A stretch of 64,000 nt of DNA, from positions 46,029 through 110,028 of the forward strand of contig JAEWLJ010000010.1 in the NCBI GenBank assembly GCA_023393455.1. The letters run 5' to 3'. This DNA is from Methanobacteriota archaeon. GTDB taxonomy: Archaea; Halobacteriota; Methanomicrobia; Methanomicrobiales; Methanoculleaceae. Shown piece after piece: positions 1 to 7,910 of the stretch. Position 1 is the stretch's first letter. Each line of letters opens with the position of its first letter. The notes beneath the pieces are model-generated. The model was not told where the DNA came from and did not search any database. It worked only from the letters and a program-made list of their open reading frames with translations. The translations under genes were made by a program, and so were the position numbers.

Positions 1-205
1 GCAAGAAGAATCAGTAACCCGATGATCGCCTGCCGTCGGGGCGATCCGGCGCTTGTGGACGATCCGGCTGTCATGAAATGAGGTCTTCTCCGACGGCATA
101 AATACCAGCCGGAATAGATCCGGGCGGGAACGAAGAAAAGGGCGTTTATGCCACCGGATCGGATCACGGCCGGCCCGGCGTGGCGGGTGCCGGCGAGGCG
201 GCCGC

Positions 206-643
206 TCAGCCGTCCCGCGGGAGGATCGCTACGACCGTGATCGCGTAGGTGATCGTCTCTCCGGCGAGCGGGTGGTTGGCGTCGACGGTGATACGTTTCT
301 CGTCCACGTCGAGGACGGTCACCAGGCAGGGTTTGCCCATGACTTCGACGCGGACGAATTCGCCGACAACCGGTTCGTGGTCGAGGGTCAGTTTCGTCCG
401 TTTCACCGTGACCACGAGTTTCCGACGAAACTTCCCGTAGGCCTTCTCCGGGGGCAGCACCACGGTCACCGTCTCACCCGGCTCTCTCCCCATCAGCGCC
501 TCCTCGAAGAGGGGGTTGATCTGGTTCGCCCCGAGGGTGACCCTGACGGGTTCGCCCGGGCGGGTGTCCTCGAAGACCTCGCCGTCGGGGCGGGTGCTGG
601 TGAAGTGCAGGAGGAGGGTGTCACCGGCGGCTACGTGTGGCAT
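206..643 (-). CDS. FKBP-type peptidyl-prolyl isomerase, SlyD-like
   Basis: A 145-residue cytosolic prolyl isomerase/chaperone of the SlyD-like FKBP family, which speeds cis-trans isomerisation of prolyl bonds. Seen: an N-terminal FKBP half with a GDTLLLHFT strand at about 7-15, the insert-in-flap region at about 70-120, and the family signature NHPLAGETITY at 123-133 returning to the FKBP fold. The length matches short archaeal FKBPs. No histidine-rich metal-binding tail like that of bacterial SlyD is present. It is a single gene, divergent from the FMN reductase that follows. The family is firm; client proteins cannot be inferred. Confidence 0.93.
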   Translation of the reverse strand: MPHVAAGDTLLLHFTSTRPDGEVFEDTRPGEPVRVTLGANQINPLFEEALMGREPGETVTVVLPPEKAYGKFRRKLVVTVKRTKLTLDHEPVVGEFVRVEVMGKPCLVTVLDVDEKRITVDANHPLAGETITYAITVVAILPRDG

Positions 644-744
644 GAGTGCGTGATCAGTTGGGCGGGGCGGGGTTTAACTCTCACGATATCCGGGCAGGAG
701 AGCACCGGAGTTAGATTTATGCACACGCTGGATGATTACGGATC

Positions 745-1296
745 ATGCGCCAATACCAGATAGCCGTCATCGTCGGAAGTCTCCGGAAGGACTCATACAA
801 CCGGAAACTTGCGACCGCCATCGCGAAACTGGCACCTCCGGAGTTCTCGTTTCACCAGGTGCAGATCAGCGACCTGCCACCGTATAACCAGGATGACGAT
901 GAGGACCAGGCGGCATCCGTGAGAAGAATGAAGGCCGAGATCCAGGCCGCTGACGGTGTCCTGATCGTGACCCCGGAGTACAACCGCTCGATCCCCGGCG
1001 TCCTCAAGAACGTCCTCGACCACGGTTCACGTCCTTACGGCCAGAACGTCTGGACCGGAAAACCGGCGGGCATCCTGGGCGTCTCTCCCGGTTCTGCCGG
1101 GACTGCCATGGCCCAGCAACACCTGCGCAACATCCTCGCAGCCCTGGACATGCCCACGCAGGGCCAGCCTGAAGCGTTCATCCAGGTGCGGGAAGGCCTC
1201 TTCGATGAATCAGGGGGGATCGGCGAGGCGAGCAGACCGTACCTGCAGAAATGGATGGACCGCTATGTTGCATGGGTGAAAAGCCATGCGGAGTAG
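745..1296 (+). CDS. NADPH-dependent FMN reductase family protein
   Basis: A 183-residue flavodoxin-fold oxidoreductase of the NADPH-dependent FMN reductase/ChrR family, which uses bound FMN to reduce quinones, azo compounds or metals. Seen: the phosphate-binding loop GSLRKDSYNR at 11-20 and the family motif TPEYNRSIPG at 76-85, followed by a KNVLDH stretch and a second flavin-contacting loop near GVSPGSAGT. The length is normal. It lies about 40 bases upstream of the pirin gene on the same strand, so the two may be cotranscribed as an oxidative-stress pair (inference). The natural substrate cannot be told. Confidence 0.92.
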   Translation: MRQYQIAVIVGSLRKDSYNRKLATAIAKLAPPEFSFHQVQISDLPPYNQDDDEDQAASVRRMKAEIQAADGVLIVTPEYNRSIPGVLKNVLDHGSRPYGQNVWTGKPAGILGVSPGSAGTAMAQQHLRNILAALDMPTQGQPEAFIQVREGLFDESGGIGEASRPYLQKWMDRYVAWVKSHAE

Positions 1297-1337
1297 GGCA
1301 GCCCCGGACGTTCCCTTCACCGGAGGGTGGTAGGATT

Positions 1338-2192
1338 ATGGAAGGAGAGATGCGCGAAGCAATCGAGGTCCTCGCGGCCCGGCCGACGCTCGAAGGGGCC
1401 GGGGTCCGGCTCCGGCGGGCCTTCGGGTTCGCTGAGGTCCCGCGGTTCGACCCGTTCCTGATGCTCGACGACTTCCGGGGCAACCGGCCGGAGGACTACC
1501 TGGCCGGCTTTCCCTGGCACCCGCACCGGGGGATGGAGACGGTGACCTACATGCTCGAGGGCAGGATCGAGCACGGCGACAGCATGGGCCACGCCGGCAC
1601 CGTCGAGGCCGGCGGGGTGCAGTGGATGACGGCTGGTTCCGGGATCCTCCACCAGGAGATGCCCAGACCCGTCGGCGGGCGGATGGGCGGGTTCCAGCTC
1701 TGGGTGAACCTGCCTGCCGCGGAGAAGATGATGGACCCGCGGTACCAGGAGGTTGCCGGGGACGCGATCCCGGTGGTGCACGGGAACGGCGCGACGGTCC
1801 GCGTGGTCGCGGGGGAGCACGGCGGGGCTCAAGGGCCGGTGACCGGGATCGTGGCCGCCCCGACGTTCCTGGACGTGGCGCTCCAGCCCGGCACGGTCTT
1901 CAACCACCAGACAGACCGGGCACTGACGGCGTTCGCCTACGTCTTCTCCGGGACGGCGGCCTTTGGTGAAGGCGGGACTGCCGTCGAGAGCGCCCACGTG
2001 GTCAGGCTCGGCCCCGGGGGCCTGGTCCGGGCAGAAGCGGGGCCGGACGGTGCACGGTTCCTGCTCATCGCAGGCCGGCCGATCGGCGAGCCGGTGGCCT
2101 GGCGTGGCCCGGTCGTGATGAACACGGACGGGGAACTCCGCGAGGCGTTCCGCGAGCTCGACGAGGGGACGTTCGTGAAGAAGCGGGGGTAA
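1338..2192 (+). CDS. Pirin family protein
   Basis: A bicupin of the pirin family, about 284 residues. Some members are quercetin dioxygenases or redox-sensing iron proteins; the role in archaea is unknown. Seen: the N-terminal cupin has the metal-site pattern WHPHRGMET, then EHGDSMGHAG and ILHQEMP with the expected His and Glu ligands, followed by the characteristic LWVNLP after the first cupin. The ATG at 1338 is chosen because a GGAGGGTGG ribosome site lies just upstream; an earlier in-frame ATG at 1251 overlaps the preceding gene and would add residues unlike pirins. Confidence 0.92.
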   Translation: MEGEMREAIEVLAARPTLEGAGVRLRRAFGFAEVPRFDPFLMLDDFRGNRPEDYLAGFPWHPHRGMETVTYMLEGRIEHGDSMGHAGTVEAGGVQWMTAGSGILHQEMPRPVGGRMGGFQLWVNLPAAEKMMDPRYQEVAGDAIPVVHGNGATVRVVAGEHGGAQGPVTGIVAAPTFLDVALQPGTVFNHQTDRALTAFAYVFSGTAAFGEGGTAVESAHVVRLGPGGLVRAEAGPDGARFLLIAGRPIGEPVAWRGPVVMNTDGELREAFRELDEGTFVKKRG

Positions 2193-2243
2193 GCGACGTA
2201 CAGAATCGGTGGCACATTCAGGTTTTTGACCTGACGAGAAAAG

Positions 2244-2316
<73 letters not shown>

Positions 2317-2345
2317 GTGAAGCACCATTTATGTTGGAGTTTTAC

Positions 2346-2355
2346 CCTATAAAAG
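2346..2355 (-). promoter_or_regulatory. TATA box of tRNA-Thr
   Basis: The minus-strand sequence CTTTTATAGG lies 30-40 bases upstream of the tRNA 5' end, the spacing expected for an archaeal promoter with a short 5' leader. Confidence 0.6.
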
Positions 2356-2380
2356 GTTACGGCTGAAACCGGGGTGAGAA

Positions 2381-3127
2381 TCAGGCGGGATCTCCCGACT
2401 CCCCCTCATCCGCGGCGTCGATTGCCGCGAGCGCGGCTATGCTGGCGGTCACCCCGTCGAAGGTCTCCACCTCGATGATGGGGGTGGCGCCGCTCCTCCG
2501 CACGGCCTTCATCACGGCCGAAAAGTCGATCGTCCCGTCCCCGACCGGCGAATGCGTATCTCCGGTGCCGTCGTTATCGTGCAGGTGGAAGTGCGCCGCC
2601 GGGTGGGTGAGGAAACAGTCCAGGCACCCGTTCTGGTTCGCGTGGCCGACATCGAGCGCGAGCCCGATCCCGTCGATGAGCGGCAGGTCGTCGCAGGTGC
2701 GCAGGAAGAAGTACTCCCAGTTCCCCATGTTCTCGACGAAGAACGTGACCGAGAGTTCCTCGGCCGCCCGGGTCAGTTCGGAGAGCGACTGCCGGAACCG
2801 CGCCACCGCCTCCTCCCGCTCCTGGACCCACGCGTAGTAGCCCGGGTGGATGACCACATCCGCCCCGACCTCGGCGGCGACGGCGAAGGTCTGCGCCAGG
2901 ACCTCGACGCTCGCCCGCCGGATCGGCTCGAGAAGGCTTGCAATGTTGACCCCCCGGGACGGTGCGTGGATGAAGTAACGGTACGAGTAACTCTCGAGCG
3001 GTTCCACACTGGAAATATAGTGCAGCCCGTCGTCCATCACCTCCACGCAGTCGGTGATAGGAGCGAGCCTCTCGAGCGCGTGGGATAGCGGCTCGTGGTG
3101 AAGGCAGTAGGTGGAGATTCCGAACAT
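2381..3127 (-). CDS. Sugar phosphate isomerase/epimerase (xylose isomerase-like TIM barrel)
   Basis: A 248-residue protein of the AP endonuclease 2/xylose isomerase-like TIM-barrel family. Members are metal-dependent sugar isomerases, epimerases or endonuclease IV relatives. Seen: the barrel strands with acidic and His ligands, including VIHPGYYAW, FFVENMGN, LALDVGHANQN, HFHLHDND and IIEVETFDG, in the canonical order. The start MFGISTYC is chosen because the barrel begins there and a TATA box lies 23-30 bases upstream (leaderless message). The open frame continues upstream only as a shadow of the opposite-strand gene. The substrate cannot be inferred. Confidence 0.85.
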   Translation of the reverse strand: MFGISTYCLHHEPLSHALERLAPITDCVEVMDDGLHYISSVEPLESYSYRYFIHAPSRGVNIASLLEPIRRASVEVLAQTFAVAAEVGADVVIHPGYYAWVQEREEAVARFRQSLSELTRAAEELSVTFFVENMGNWEYFFLRTCDDLPLIDGIGLALDVGHANQNGCLDCFLTHPAAHFHLHDNDGTGDTHSPVGDGTIDFSAVMKAVRRSGATPIIEVETFDGVTASIAALAAIDAADEGESGDPA

Positions 3128-3149
3128 ACAGAATGTTCCGGCGGGGACG

Positions 3150-3157
3150 ATAAATAG
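3150..3157 (-). promoter_or_regulatory. TATA box for the TIM-barrel gene
   Basis: CTATTTAT on the minus strand lies 23-30 bases before the ATG at 3127, which places the transcription start at or beside the start codon. Confidence 0.6.
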
Positions 3158-3241
3158 GTTCGGAACGGGCACCTCCCGGTGTAGTGCCGCCGCGCCCGGC
3201 ACGGGACAGCCCATCGCGGCAAAAAGGGTGAATCCGCATGG

Positions 3242-3249
3242 TTTATACA
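3242..3249 (+). promoter_or_regulatory. TATA box for the helical-repeat gene
   Basis: TTTATACA lies 23-30 bases before the ATG at 3272, which again suggests a leaderless message and supports 3272 over the GTG at 3263 as start. Confidence 0.6.
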
Positions 3250-3271
3250 CTCGACACCACAAGTGAATAGC

Positions 3272-4447
3272 ATGGCTGACGGCTTCGTCCCCGAGGTTGT
3301 TGTCTCGAACCGGCTTGAAAAAGCAAAGGCCGAGATCTTCTCCTACATAGAATCCAATGCCGAAGCCATCGACGAGAACTTCCCCGTCTTCTTCGGGAAC
3401 GTCGTCACGATCCTCGACCGTGCGGGCGTCCCCATCGCTGATGCAGCCTACGACGAGTTCATCGACGCAATCGTGTATCGGGTCTTCGAGGCCAGCAAAC
3501 GCGCCGGGGACCTGAAGTTCCTCAACCGCGCCTGCGAGATCGCCTGCGGTATGAAGCGCAAAAAAGAGCGCAAAGCGGGCGTCCACCTCGCCGCCGCCGT
3601 CAAACTGATGAAGATGGGGATGCCGCTCGCGGCGACCCACTTCCTCCAGCCCTACCGCAAGCACGACGCCGCTGTCGGGTGCTGGTACGCTTACTGCTAC
3701 TACGTGCTCTATAAAGAGGGGTCGGCCGAACCCGGCTACTCGGCCGCGGAACGATGGAACTACCTGAAGGCCGCGCGCCAGTACATGGAGGAACTCGGGC
3801 AGTTGCGGCCGGGAATGCAGCGGCTGGTCAGGGGCGAACTCGAACAGGACCGGTCGCTTGCCGAGCCGTTCTGGGTGATGATCTTCCTTGCGACCGAGTG
3901 GATCCCCGAGAACCGCTGGTTCCTGGAGATCGGGATCGCGCAGAGCAAACAGGAGAAGAACGACGTTGCTCTGGTCAAGATGCTCCAGATCGGCCTCATC
4001 CGGTTCCCCGACGAGATCCTCTTCTACCGGGAGGCCTACCACCTCAAGTTCGAGCAGGGCGACCTCGCCGACGCCCTGGGCCTCATCCGCGACCTGGTCC
4101 AGAGGTTCCCCGACGACCTCGAACCGGTCTACTATAGCCTTCGGACCACCCTCTACCTCCCGGGGGAGGAGTTCAACACGTTCCGCAAATCCGCCGAACA
4201 ACTGAAGATGCCGGGCCACGTCCTCTGCCTCCTCGACTACGCGTATGCCTTCCTCAGGGGGAGAAGGGGGCAGGCGACCCTCTGTCTCGACGAGTTCCAG
4301 AGGAAATATCCCTCGCTGAACTACTACTCCGACATACTCCGGTTCATCACCGCCGACATCCCCCCGACCGAGAAGGGCGTCAACGCGGCGGTCTTCACCT
4401 CGGTCGACAATTTCTGCAAGAGGATGCTCAAGATCGGCGACGCCTGA
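3272..4447 (+). CDS. Helical-repeat (TPR-like) protein of unknown function
   Basis: A 391-residue soluble protein, almost all helical, with repeated paired-helix segments of TPR character, for example EIGIAQSKQEKNDVAL and the following LADALGLIRDLVQRFPDD (roughly 225-295). The first 90 residues form a separate helical region rich in Asp and Glu. No catalytic motif, membrane segment or signal peptide is seen. ATG at 3272 fits the TATA spacing; a GTG nine bases earlier is possible. The radical SAM gene follows on the same strand after 56 bases. I do not recognise a specific family; scaffolding is a guess from the fold. Confidence 0.75.
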   Translation: MADGFVPEVVVSNRLEKAKAEIFSYIESNAEAIDENFPVFFGNVVTILDRAGVPIADAAYDEFIDAIVYRVFEASKRAGDLKFLNRACEIACGMKRKKERKAGVHLAAAVKLMKMGMPLAATHFLQPYRKHDAAVGCWYAYCYYVLYKEGSAEPGYSAAERWNYLKAARQYMEELGQLRPGMQRLVRGELEQDRSLAEPFWVMIFLATEWIPENRWFLEIGIAQSKQEKNDVALVKMLQIGLIRFPDEILFYREAYHLKFEQGDLADALGLIRDLVQRFPDDLEPVYYSLRTTLYLPGEEFNTFRKSAEQLKMPGHVLCLLDYAYAFLRGRRGQATLCLDEFQRKYPSLNYYSDILRFITADIPPTEKGVNAAVFTSVDNFCKRMLKIGDA

Positions 4448-4503
4448 GGGTGCCGCGATGAGCAGCCTGATAGCCTCTCGCGCTGGATACTGGTGAGGAC
4501 AAC

Positions 4504-5430
4504 ATGGCATATCGTCATCTCTTCGGCCCGGTCCCCTCCCGGCGGCTGGGCGCCTCGCTCGGGGTGGACCTGGTGCCGCAGAAGACCTGCACCTACAACT
4601 GCGTCTACTGCGAGTGCGGGCGGACGACCTCCTTCACCTGCGAGCGGCGGGAGTACGTCCCGACCGATCGGGTCATCGCGGAGCTCGACGACTTCCTCTC
4701 GAAGGGCCCGGATCTCGACTACGTCACGTTCGCCGGTTCCGGGGAGCCGACGCTTCATGCCGGGATCGGCGAGATCATCGCCTTCATCAAAGACCACTAC
4801 CCCCACTACCGGGTCGCGGTCCTGACGGGGAGCGCGCTCCTCGCAGACCCGGAGGTCAGGAGCGCCCTCATGCGGGCGGACCTCGTGGTGCCGTCGCTCG
4901 ACGCCGTCTCCGAAGAGGTCTTTATGCGGATCAACCGCCCCTGCCCGGACCTCACCGCAGAGGGGGTCCTCGCGGGGCTGCTCGACTTCGCCCGGGAGTA
5001 CCCCGGCGAGATCTGGGTCGAGGTCTTCATCGTCCCGGGCGTGAACGATACCGACGATGAGATCCGGCTCCTCAAAGAGGCCGTCGCGGCGATCAAGCCT
5101 CACCGCGTCCAGGTGAACACCCTTGACCGGCCCGGCACCGACATCCGGGTGAGGCCGGCGGCGCCGGGGAGGCTCGAGCGGATCGCGGTGATGCTCGGCG
5201 GGGAGGTGATCGGGGCGACCTGCACCGACCGGGCGCTACCGCCGGAGGTTGAGGACGCCGTCGAGATCATCCTTGCGACCATCAGGCGTCGACCCTGCAC
5301 GCCAGACGACCTCGCCGCACTCCTCGGTATCAGACCGGCCGAGGTCACGAAACACCTCAGGGTCCTCGAGTCCGGCGGGCTGATCGAGTCCGTGCGTGAG
5401 GAGAGAGGCGTATTCTACCGGCCGGTCTGA
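4504..5430 (+). CDS. Radical SAM protein with C-terminal winged helix
   Basis: A 308-residue radical SAM protein. Seen: the cluster motif CTYNCVYC (CX3CX2C) near residue 30, the SAM-contacting FAGSGEPT at about 79-86, and VPGVNDT in the barrel. It begins with FGPVPSRRLG, typical of the COG0731-like group of Fe-S oxidoreductases. The last ~65 residues are a winged helix (DDLAALLGIRPAEVTKHLRVLESGG), so the protein may bind nucleic acid or a partner. Known for the family: SAM cleavage to 5'-deoxyadenosine. The by-product could feed the deaminase at 48675 (inference). The substrate is unknown. Confidence 0.88.
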   Translation: MAYRHLFGPVPSRRLGASLGVDLVPQKTCTYNCVYCECGRTTSFTCERREYVPTDRVIAELDDFLSKGPDLDYVTFAGSGEPTLHAGIGEIIAFIKDHYPHYRVAVLTGSALLADPEVRSALMRADLVVPSLDAVSEEVFMRINRPCPDLTAEGVLAGLLDFAREYPGEIWVEVFIVPGVNDTDDEIRLLKEAVAAIKPHRVQVNTLDRPGTDIRVRPAAPGRLERIAVMLGGEVIGATCTDRALPPEVEDAVEIILATIRRRPCTPDDLAALLGIRPAEVTKHLRVLESGGLIESVREERGVFYRPV

Positions 5431-5440
5431 GAGAGACCGG
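5422..5440 (+). terminator. Hairpin across the stop codon of the radical SAM gene
   Basis: CCGGTCT at 5422-5428 and AGACCGG at 5434-5440 are perfect seven-base arms around a five-base loop, overlapping the TGA. No T-run follows, so the terminator role is tentative. Confidence 0.35.
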
Positions 5441-5452
5441 TATCGCTACCGG

Positions 5453-5462
5453 CATAAATATG
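5453..5462 (+). promoter_or_regulatory. TATA box of hypD
   Basis: CATAAATATG lies about 35-44 bases before the hypD ATG, followed by a GAGGA ribosome site at 5486-5490 that fixes the start at 5497. Confidence 0.6.
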
Positions 5463-5496
5463 CCGGAGCGACAAAAGATAGGTATGAGGATTCTTC

Positions 5497-6528
5497 ATGG
5501 CGGTTGGTAAGGATATACTCAAGACACTGCACGAGCTCGTCGACCGGGATATCACGCTGATGCACATCTGCGGCACCCACGAGGCGGCGATCGCCCGCGC
5601 CGGGCTCCGGAGCGTCCTCCCCGACGGTCTCAAGATCGTGATGGGGCCGGGCTGCCCGGTCTGCATCACGCCGCAGGGGGAGATCGACGCCGCCCTCGAC
5701 CTGGTGGACCGGCGCTGCACCATCGCCACCTACGGCGACCTGCTGCGGGTTCCCGGGGCGAACGGGTCGCTCGAGTCGAGCGGCGGGGACATCCGGGTGG
5801 TGCAGGGCGTCCACAAGGCGGTCGAGATCGCGCGAAAGGAGCCGGACCGGGAGGTCGTCTTCGTCTCGGTCGGGTTCGAGACGACCGCGCCGACCGTCGC
5901 CGCCACGATCCTCTCCCGCCCGCCGGAGAACTTCTCGATCCTCTCGTGCCACCGGCTCGTCCCGCCGGCGATGGCGTGGCTCCTCGCCCAGGGAGAGGCG
6001 GCGCTCGACGGGTTCATCCTTCCCGGGCACGTCTGCGCGGTGATGGGCTACGAGGAGTACGAGCGGTTCCCCGCCCCGCAGGTCGTCGCGGGGTTCGAGC
6101 CCGAGGACATCCTCCTCGGCCTCCTGATGGCGGTGCAGCAGGTCCGCGAGGGGGTGCACCGGGTCGATAACGCCTACCCGCGCGTGGTCACCCGGGAGGG
6201 GAACGTCAAGGCAAAGCGGCTGATGTACGAGGTCTTCGAGCCGTATGACGTCGAATGGCGCGGATTTCCCGTGATCCCGGCCTCCGGCCTCCGCCTGAAG
6301 CCGGAGTTCGAGGGCTACGACGCCCAGAAGAAGTTCGATATCGAGATCCGGCACGTGGAGAAGCATTCGGCCTGTATCTGCGACAGAGTGCTGCGCGGCG
6401 TCGCCCGGCCCTCCGACTGCAAACTCTTCGGGAAGGTCTGCACCCCGCGCACCCCTGTCGGCCCCTGCATGGTCAGCCACGAAGGAGCCTGCAAGATCTG
6501 GCATCTCTACGAATCGCGGAGGGCCTGA
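5497..6528 (+). CDS. hypD: [NiFe]-hydrogenase maturation protein HypD
   Basis: HypD, 343 residues, a cytosolic Fe-S scaffold that with HypC assembles the Fe(CN)2CO unit of [NiFe] hydrogenases. Seen in order: CGTHE near residue 25, GPGCPVC at about 51-57, the central LPGHVCAVMG and the C-terminal 4Fe-4S region CDCKLF-type Cys followed by CTPRTPVGPCMVSHEGAC. All signature cysteines are present and the length is normal. It stands alone here with its own promoter; other hyp genes must lie elsewhere. The hydrogenase-like operon at 23-30 kb lacks a NiFe site, so HypD serves other hydrogenases. Confidence 0.97.
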   Translation: MAVGKDILKTLHELVDRDITLMHICGTHEAAIARAGLRSVLPDGLKIVMGPGCPVCITPQGEIDAALDLVDRRCTIATYGDLLRVPGANGSLESSGGDIRVVQGVHKAVEIARKEPDREVVFVSVGFETTAPTVAATILSRPPENFSILSCHRLVPPAMAWLLAQGEAALDGFILPGHVCAVMGYEEYERFPAPQVVAGFEPEDILLGLLMAVQQVREGVHRVDNAYPRVVTREGNVKAKRLMYEVFEPYDVEWRGFPVIPASGLRLKPEFEGYDAQKKFDIEIRHVEKHSACICDRVLRGVARPSDCKLFGKVCTPRTPVGPCMVSHEGACKIWHLYESRRA

Positions 6529-6550
6529 ACCCCGCCCCCTCCGCTGGCCT

Positions 6551-6558
6551 TTTATACC
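6551..6558 (+). promoter_or_regulatory. TATA box of tRNA-Arg
   Basis: TTTATACC sits about 25-31 bases before the mature tRNA 5' end, the normal spacing for an archaeal tRNA promoter. Confidence 0.6.
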
Positions 6559-6581
6559 TTACACCACAATATAATATGGCA

Positions 6582-6653
6582 GTCTCGGTAGGGTAGTGGA
6601 TATCCTGAAAGCCTCCGGAGCTTTCGACCCGGGTTCGAATCCCGGCCGGGGCG
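6582..6653 (+). tRNA. tRNA-Arg(CCG)
   Basis: Cloverleaf of 72 bases: acceptor GTCTCGG/CCGGGGC (two G-U pairs), anticodon stem AAAGC/GCTTT around loop CTCCGGA with anticodon CCG, and T arm CCGGG-TTCGAAT-CCCGG. A TATA box TTTATACC at 6551-6558 lies about 25-31 bases upstream. CCA is not encoded. Confidence 0.96.
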
Positions 6654-6767
6654 TTTCTTCCTTTTATGCCTGATTCCCGCCGGCAGCGCAGCCGCTCGAC
6701 TCGTTATCGTGAAAAGGCGGTGCGCTCCAATATCAGCGATCCCGCTCGCCAGAACCCGCGCCGACCG

Positions 6768-7910
6768 CTAAGAATCTTCTTCTTCCGCGTCTGAAAAGCG
6801 GAAACTGATCTTGGGGTCGGAACCGGAACCGTCGCCGTGCTTCAACAGGAACTGCCTGACGTTCGCCGACCTGAGCCATCCCCGGTCGAGCTCGGTGATG
6901 AAACCGTCAATCCTGCGCGATTCGTCGAGGATCTTCTCTGCAAACGGGTCGTCGATCATCTCCGCGTAACCGACGATCACCTGCAGGGGATTCCTGATAT
7001 GGTCCCCGAGGATGGCAAACTGCTCGATGTTCTTCCCGAGCTGTGCGTAGGTCTCCCGCCTCAACTGCTCGGCGAGGATGCGCTCGGTGATGTCCATCAC
7101 GATCAGCATGATGCAGAGCGGCTGCCCGGCATCGTTCAGGACGGTGCTGCCCGATACCTGGATGTGGAACGGGGAGCCGCCTTCTCGCAGCCCGACCGCC
7201 TCCCGCACGATCGCGTGATCATCGAGGAGAGAGGCGGTGATCTCCCCCCCAACGGCGGGGTCCGCGAAGAACGCCTCCAGGTTCCTCCCCGTGAGCGCGC
7301 TCGCCTCCCCGCAGCCGAACATCGCGGCAAAACTCCGGTTGGCGTACATGACCGCCCCGGTGGGATCGGCGATGAGGATGCCGTTCGTCGAGGATTCGAG
7401 AGCGCTCTCCTTGATCCTGAGCTCCCGCTCGGCGAGGAGCCGTTCGGTGATTTCCCGTGCAATAGCGACGACGTACTGCTCCCCGGTAAAGGTGACCGCC
7501 CGGACGGTGATCTCCATCGGGATCTCCGTCCCGTCCCGCGATACGAGCGGCGTGGTGCAGGTCTGCCGGGATCCGGAGACCAGATCCCTCCTCTTCCGGG
7601 CAAACTCGACAAACCGGGCCTTCTGCTGCGCCGAGACCAGATCGATGAACGACTTCTTGAGCAGTTCCTTCTTCGAGTAGCCGAGATACGCACTCACGGA
7701 GGCGTTGACGTCTGCAAGCATCCCGGTATCTGCGCGGATCAGGAATATCGCATCGTAGGTCTGGTCGATTAGCGCCCGGAATCGCTCCAGTTCCGCGAGC
7801 CGTTTCTGCAGCTCCGGGTAGTAACTCTTGTGCAGGGAGGTCTCCCCGAGGCCGATGATCTTCTCCCGGAGCGCATCGCGGTCGCCGGGAGTGTCAGAGT
7901 GCATCGTCAT
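6768..7910 (-). CDS. Double-PAS signalling protein with degenerate histidine-kinase dimerisation region
   Basis: A soluble 380-residue sensor. PAS domain 1 spans about 42-158 and PAS domain 2 about 168-280; each ends in the PAC-type ITERLLAE/ITERILAE. A helical region with DHIRNPLQ (His at about 304) resembles a HisKA box, but no N, G1 or G2 ATP-binding boxes follow. The tail LDRGWLRSANVRQFLLKHG is common in methanogen PAS proteins. It therefore probably senses redox or a ligand and passes the signal to a partner rather than phosphorylating. Its start overlaps the alcohol dehydrogenase gene by 17 bases, so the two are translationally coupled. Confidence 0.88.
   Translation of the reverse strand: MTMHSDTPGDRDALREKIIGLGETSLHKSYYPELQKRLAELERFRALIDQTYDAIFLIRADTGMLADVNASVSAYLGYSKKELLKKSFIDLVSAQQKARFVEFARKRRDLVSGSRQTCTTPLVSRDGTEIPMEITVRAVTFTGEQYVVAIAREITERLLAERELRIKESALESSTNGILIADPTGAVMYANRSFAAMFGCGEASALTGRNLEAFFADPAVGGEITASLLDDHAIVREAVGLREGGSPFHIQVSGSTVLNDAGQPLCIMLIVMDITERILAEQLRRETYAQLGKNIEQFAILGDHIRNPLQVIVGYAEMIDDPFAEKILDESRRIDGFITELDRGWLRSANVRQFLLKHGDGSGSDPKISFRFSDAEEEDS

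Noticed and set aside
3128..4510. Long open frame extending the TIM-barrel gene by about 460 residues on the minus strand
   Set aside because: It lies antisense to the helical-repeat gene, has low-complexity residues and no family signal; the barrel begins at 3127 with a TATA box at the right distance.
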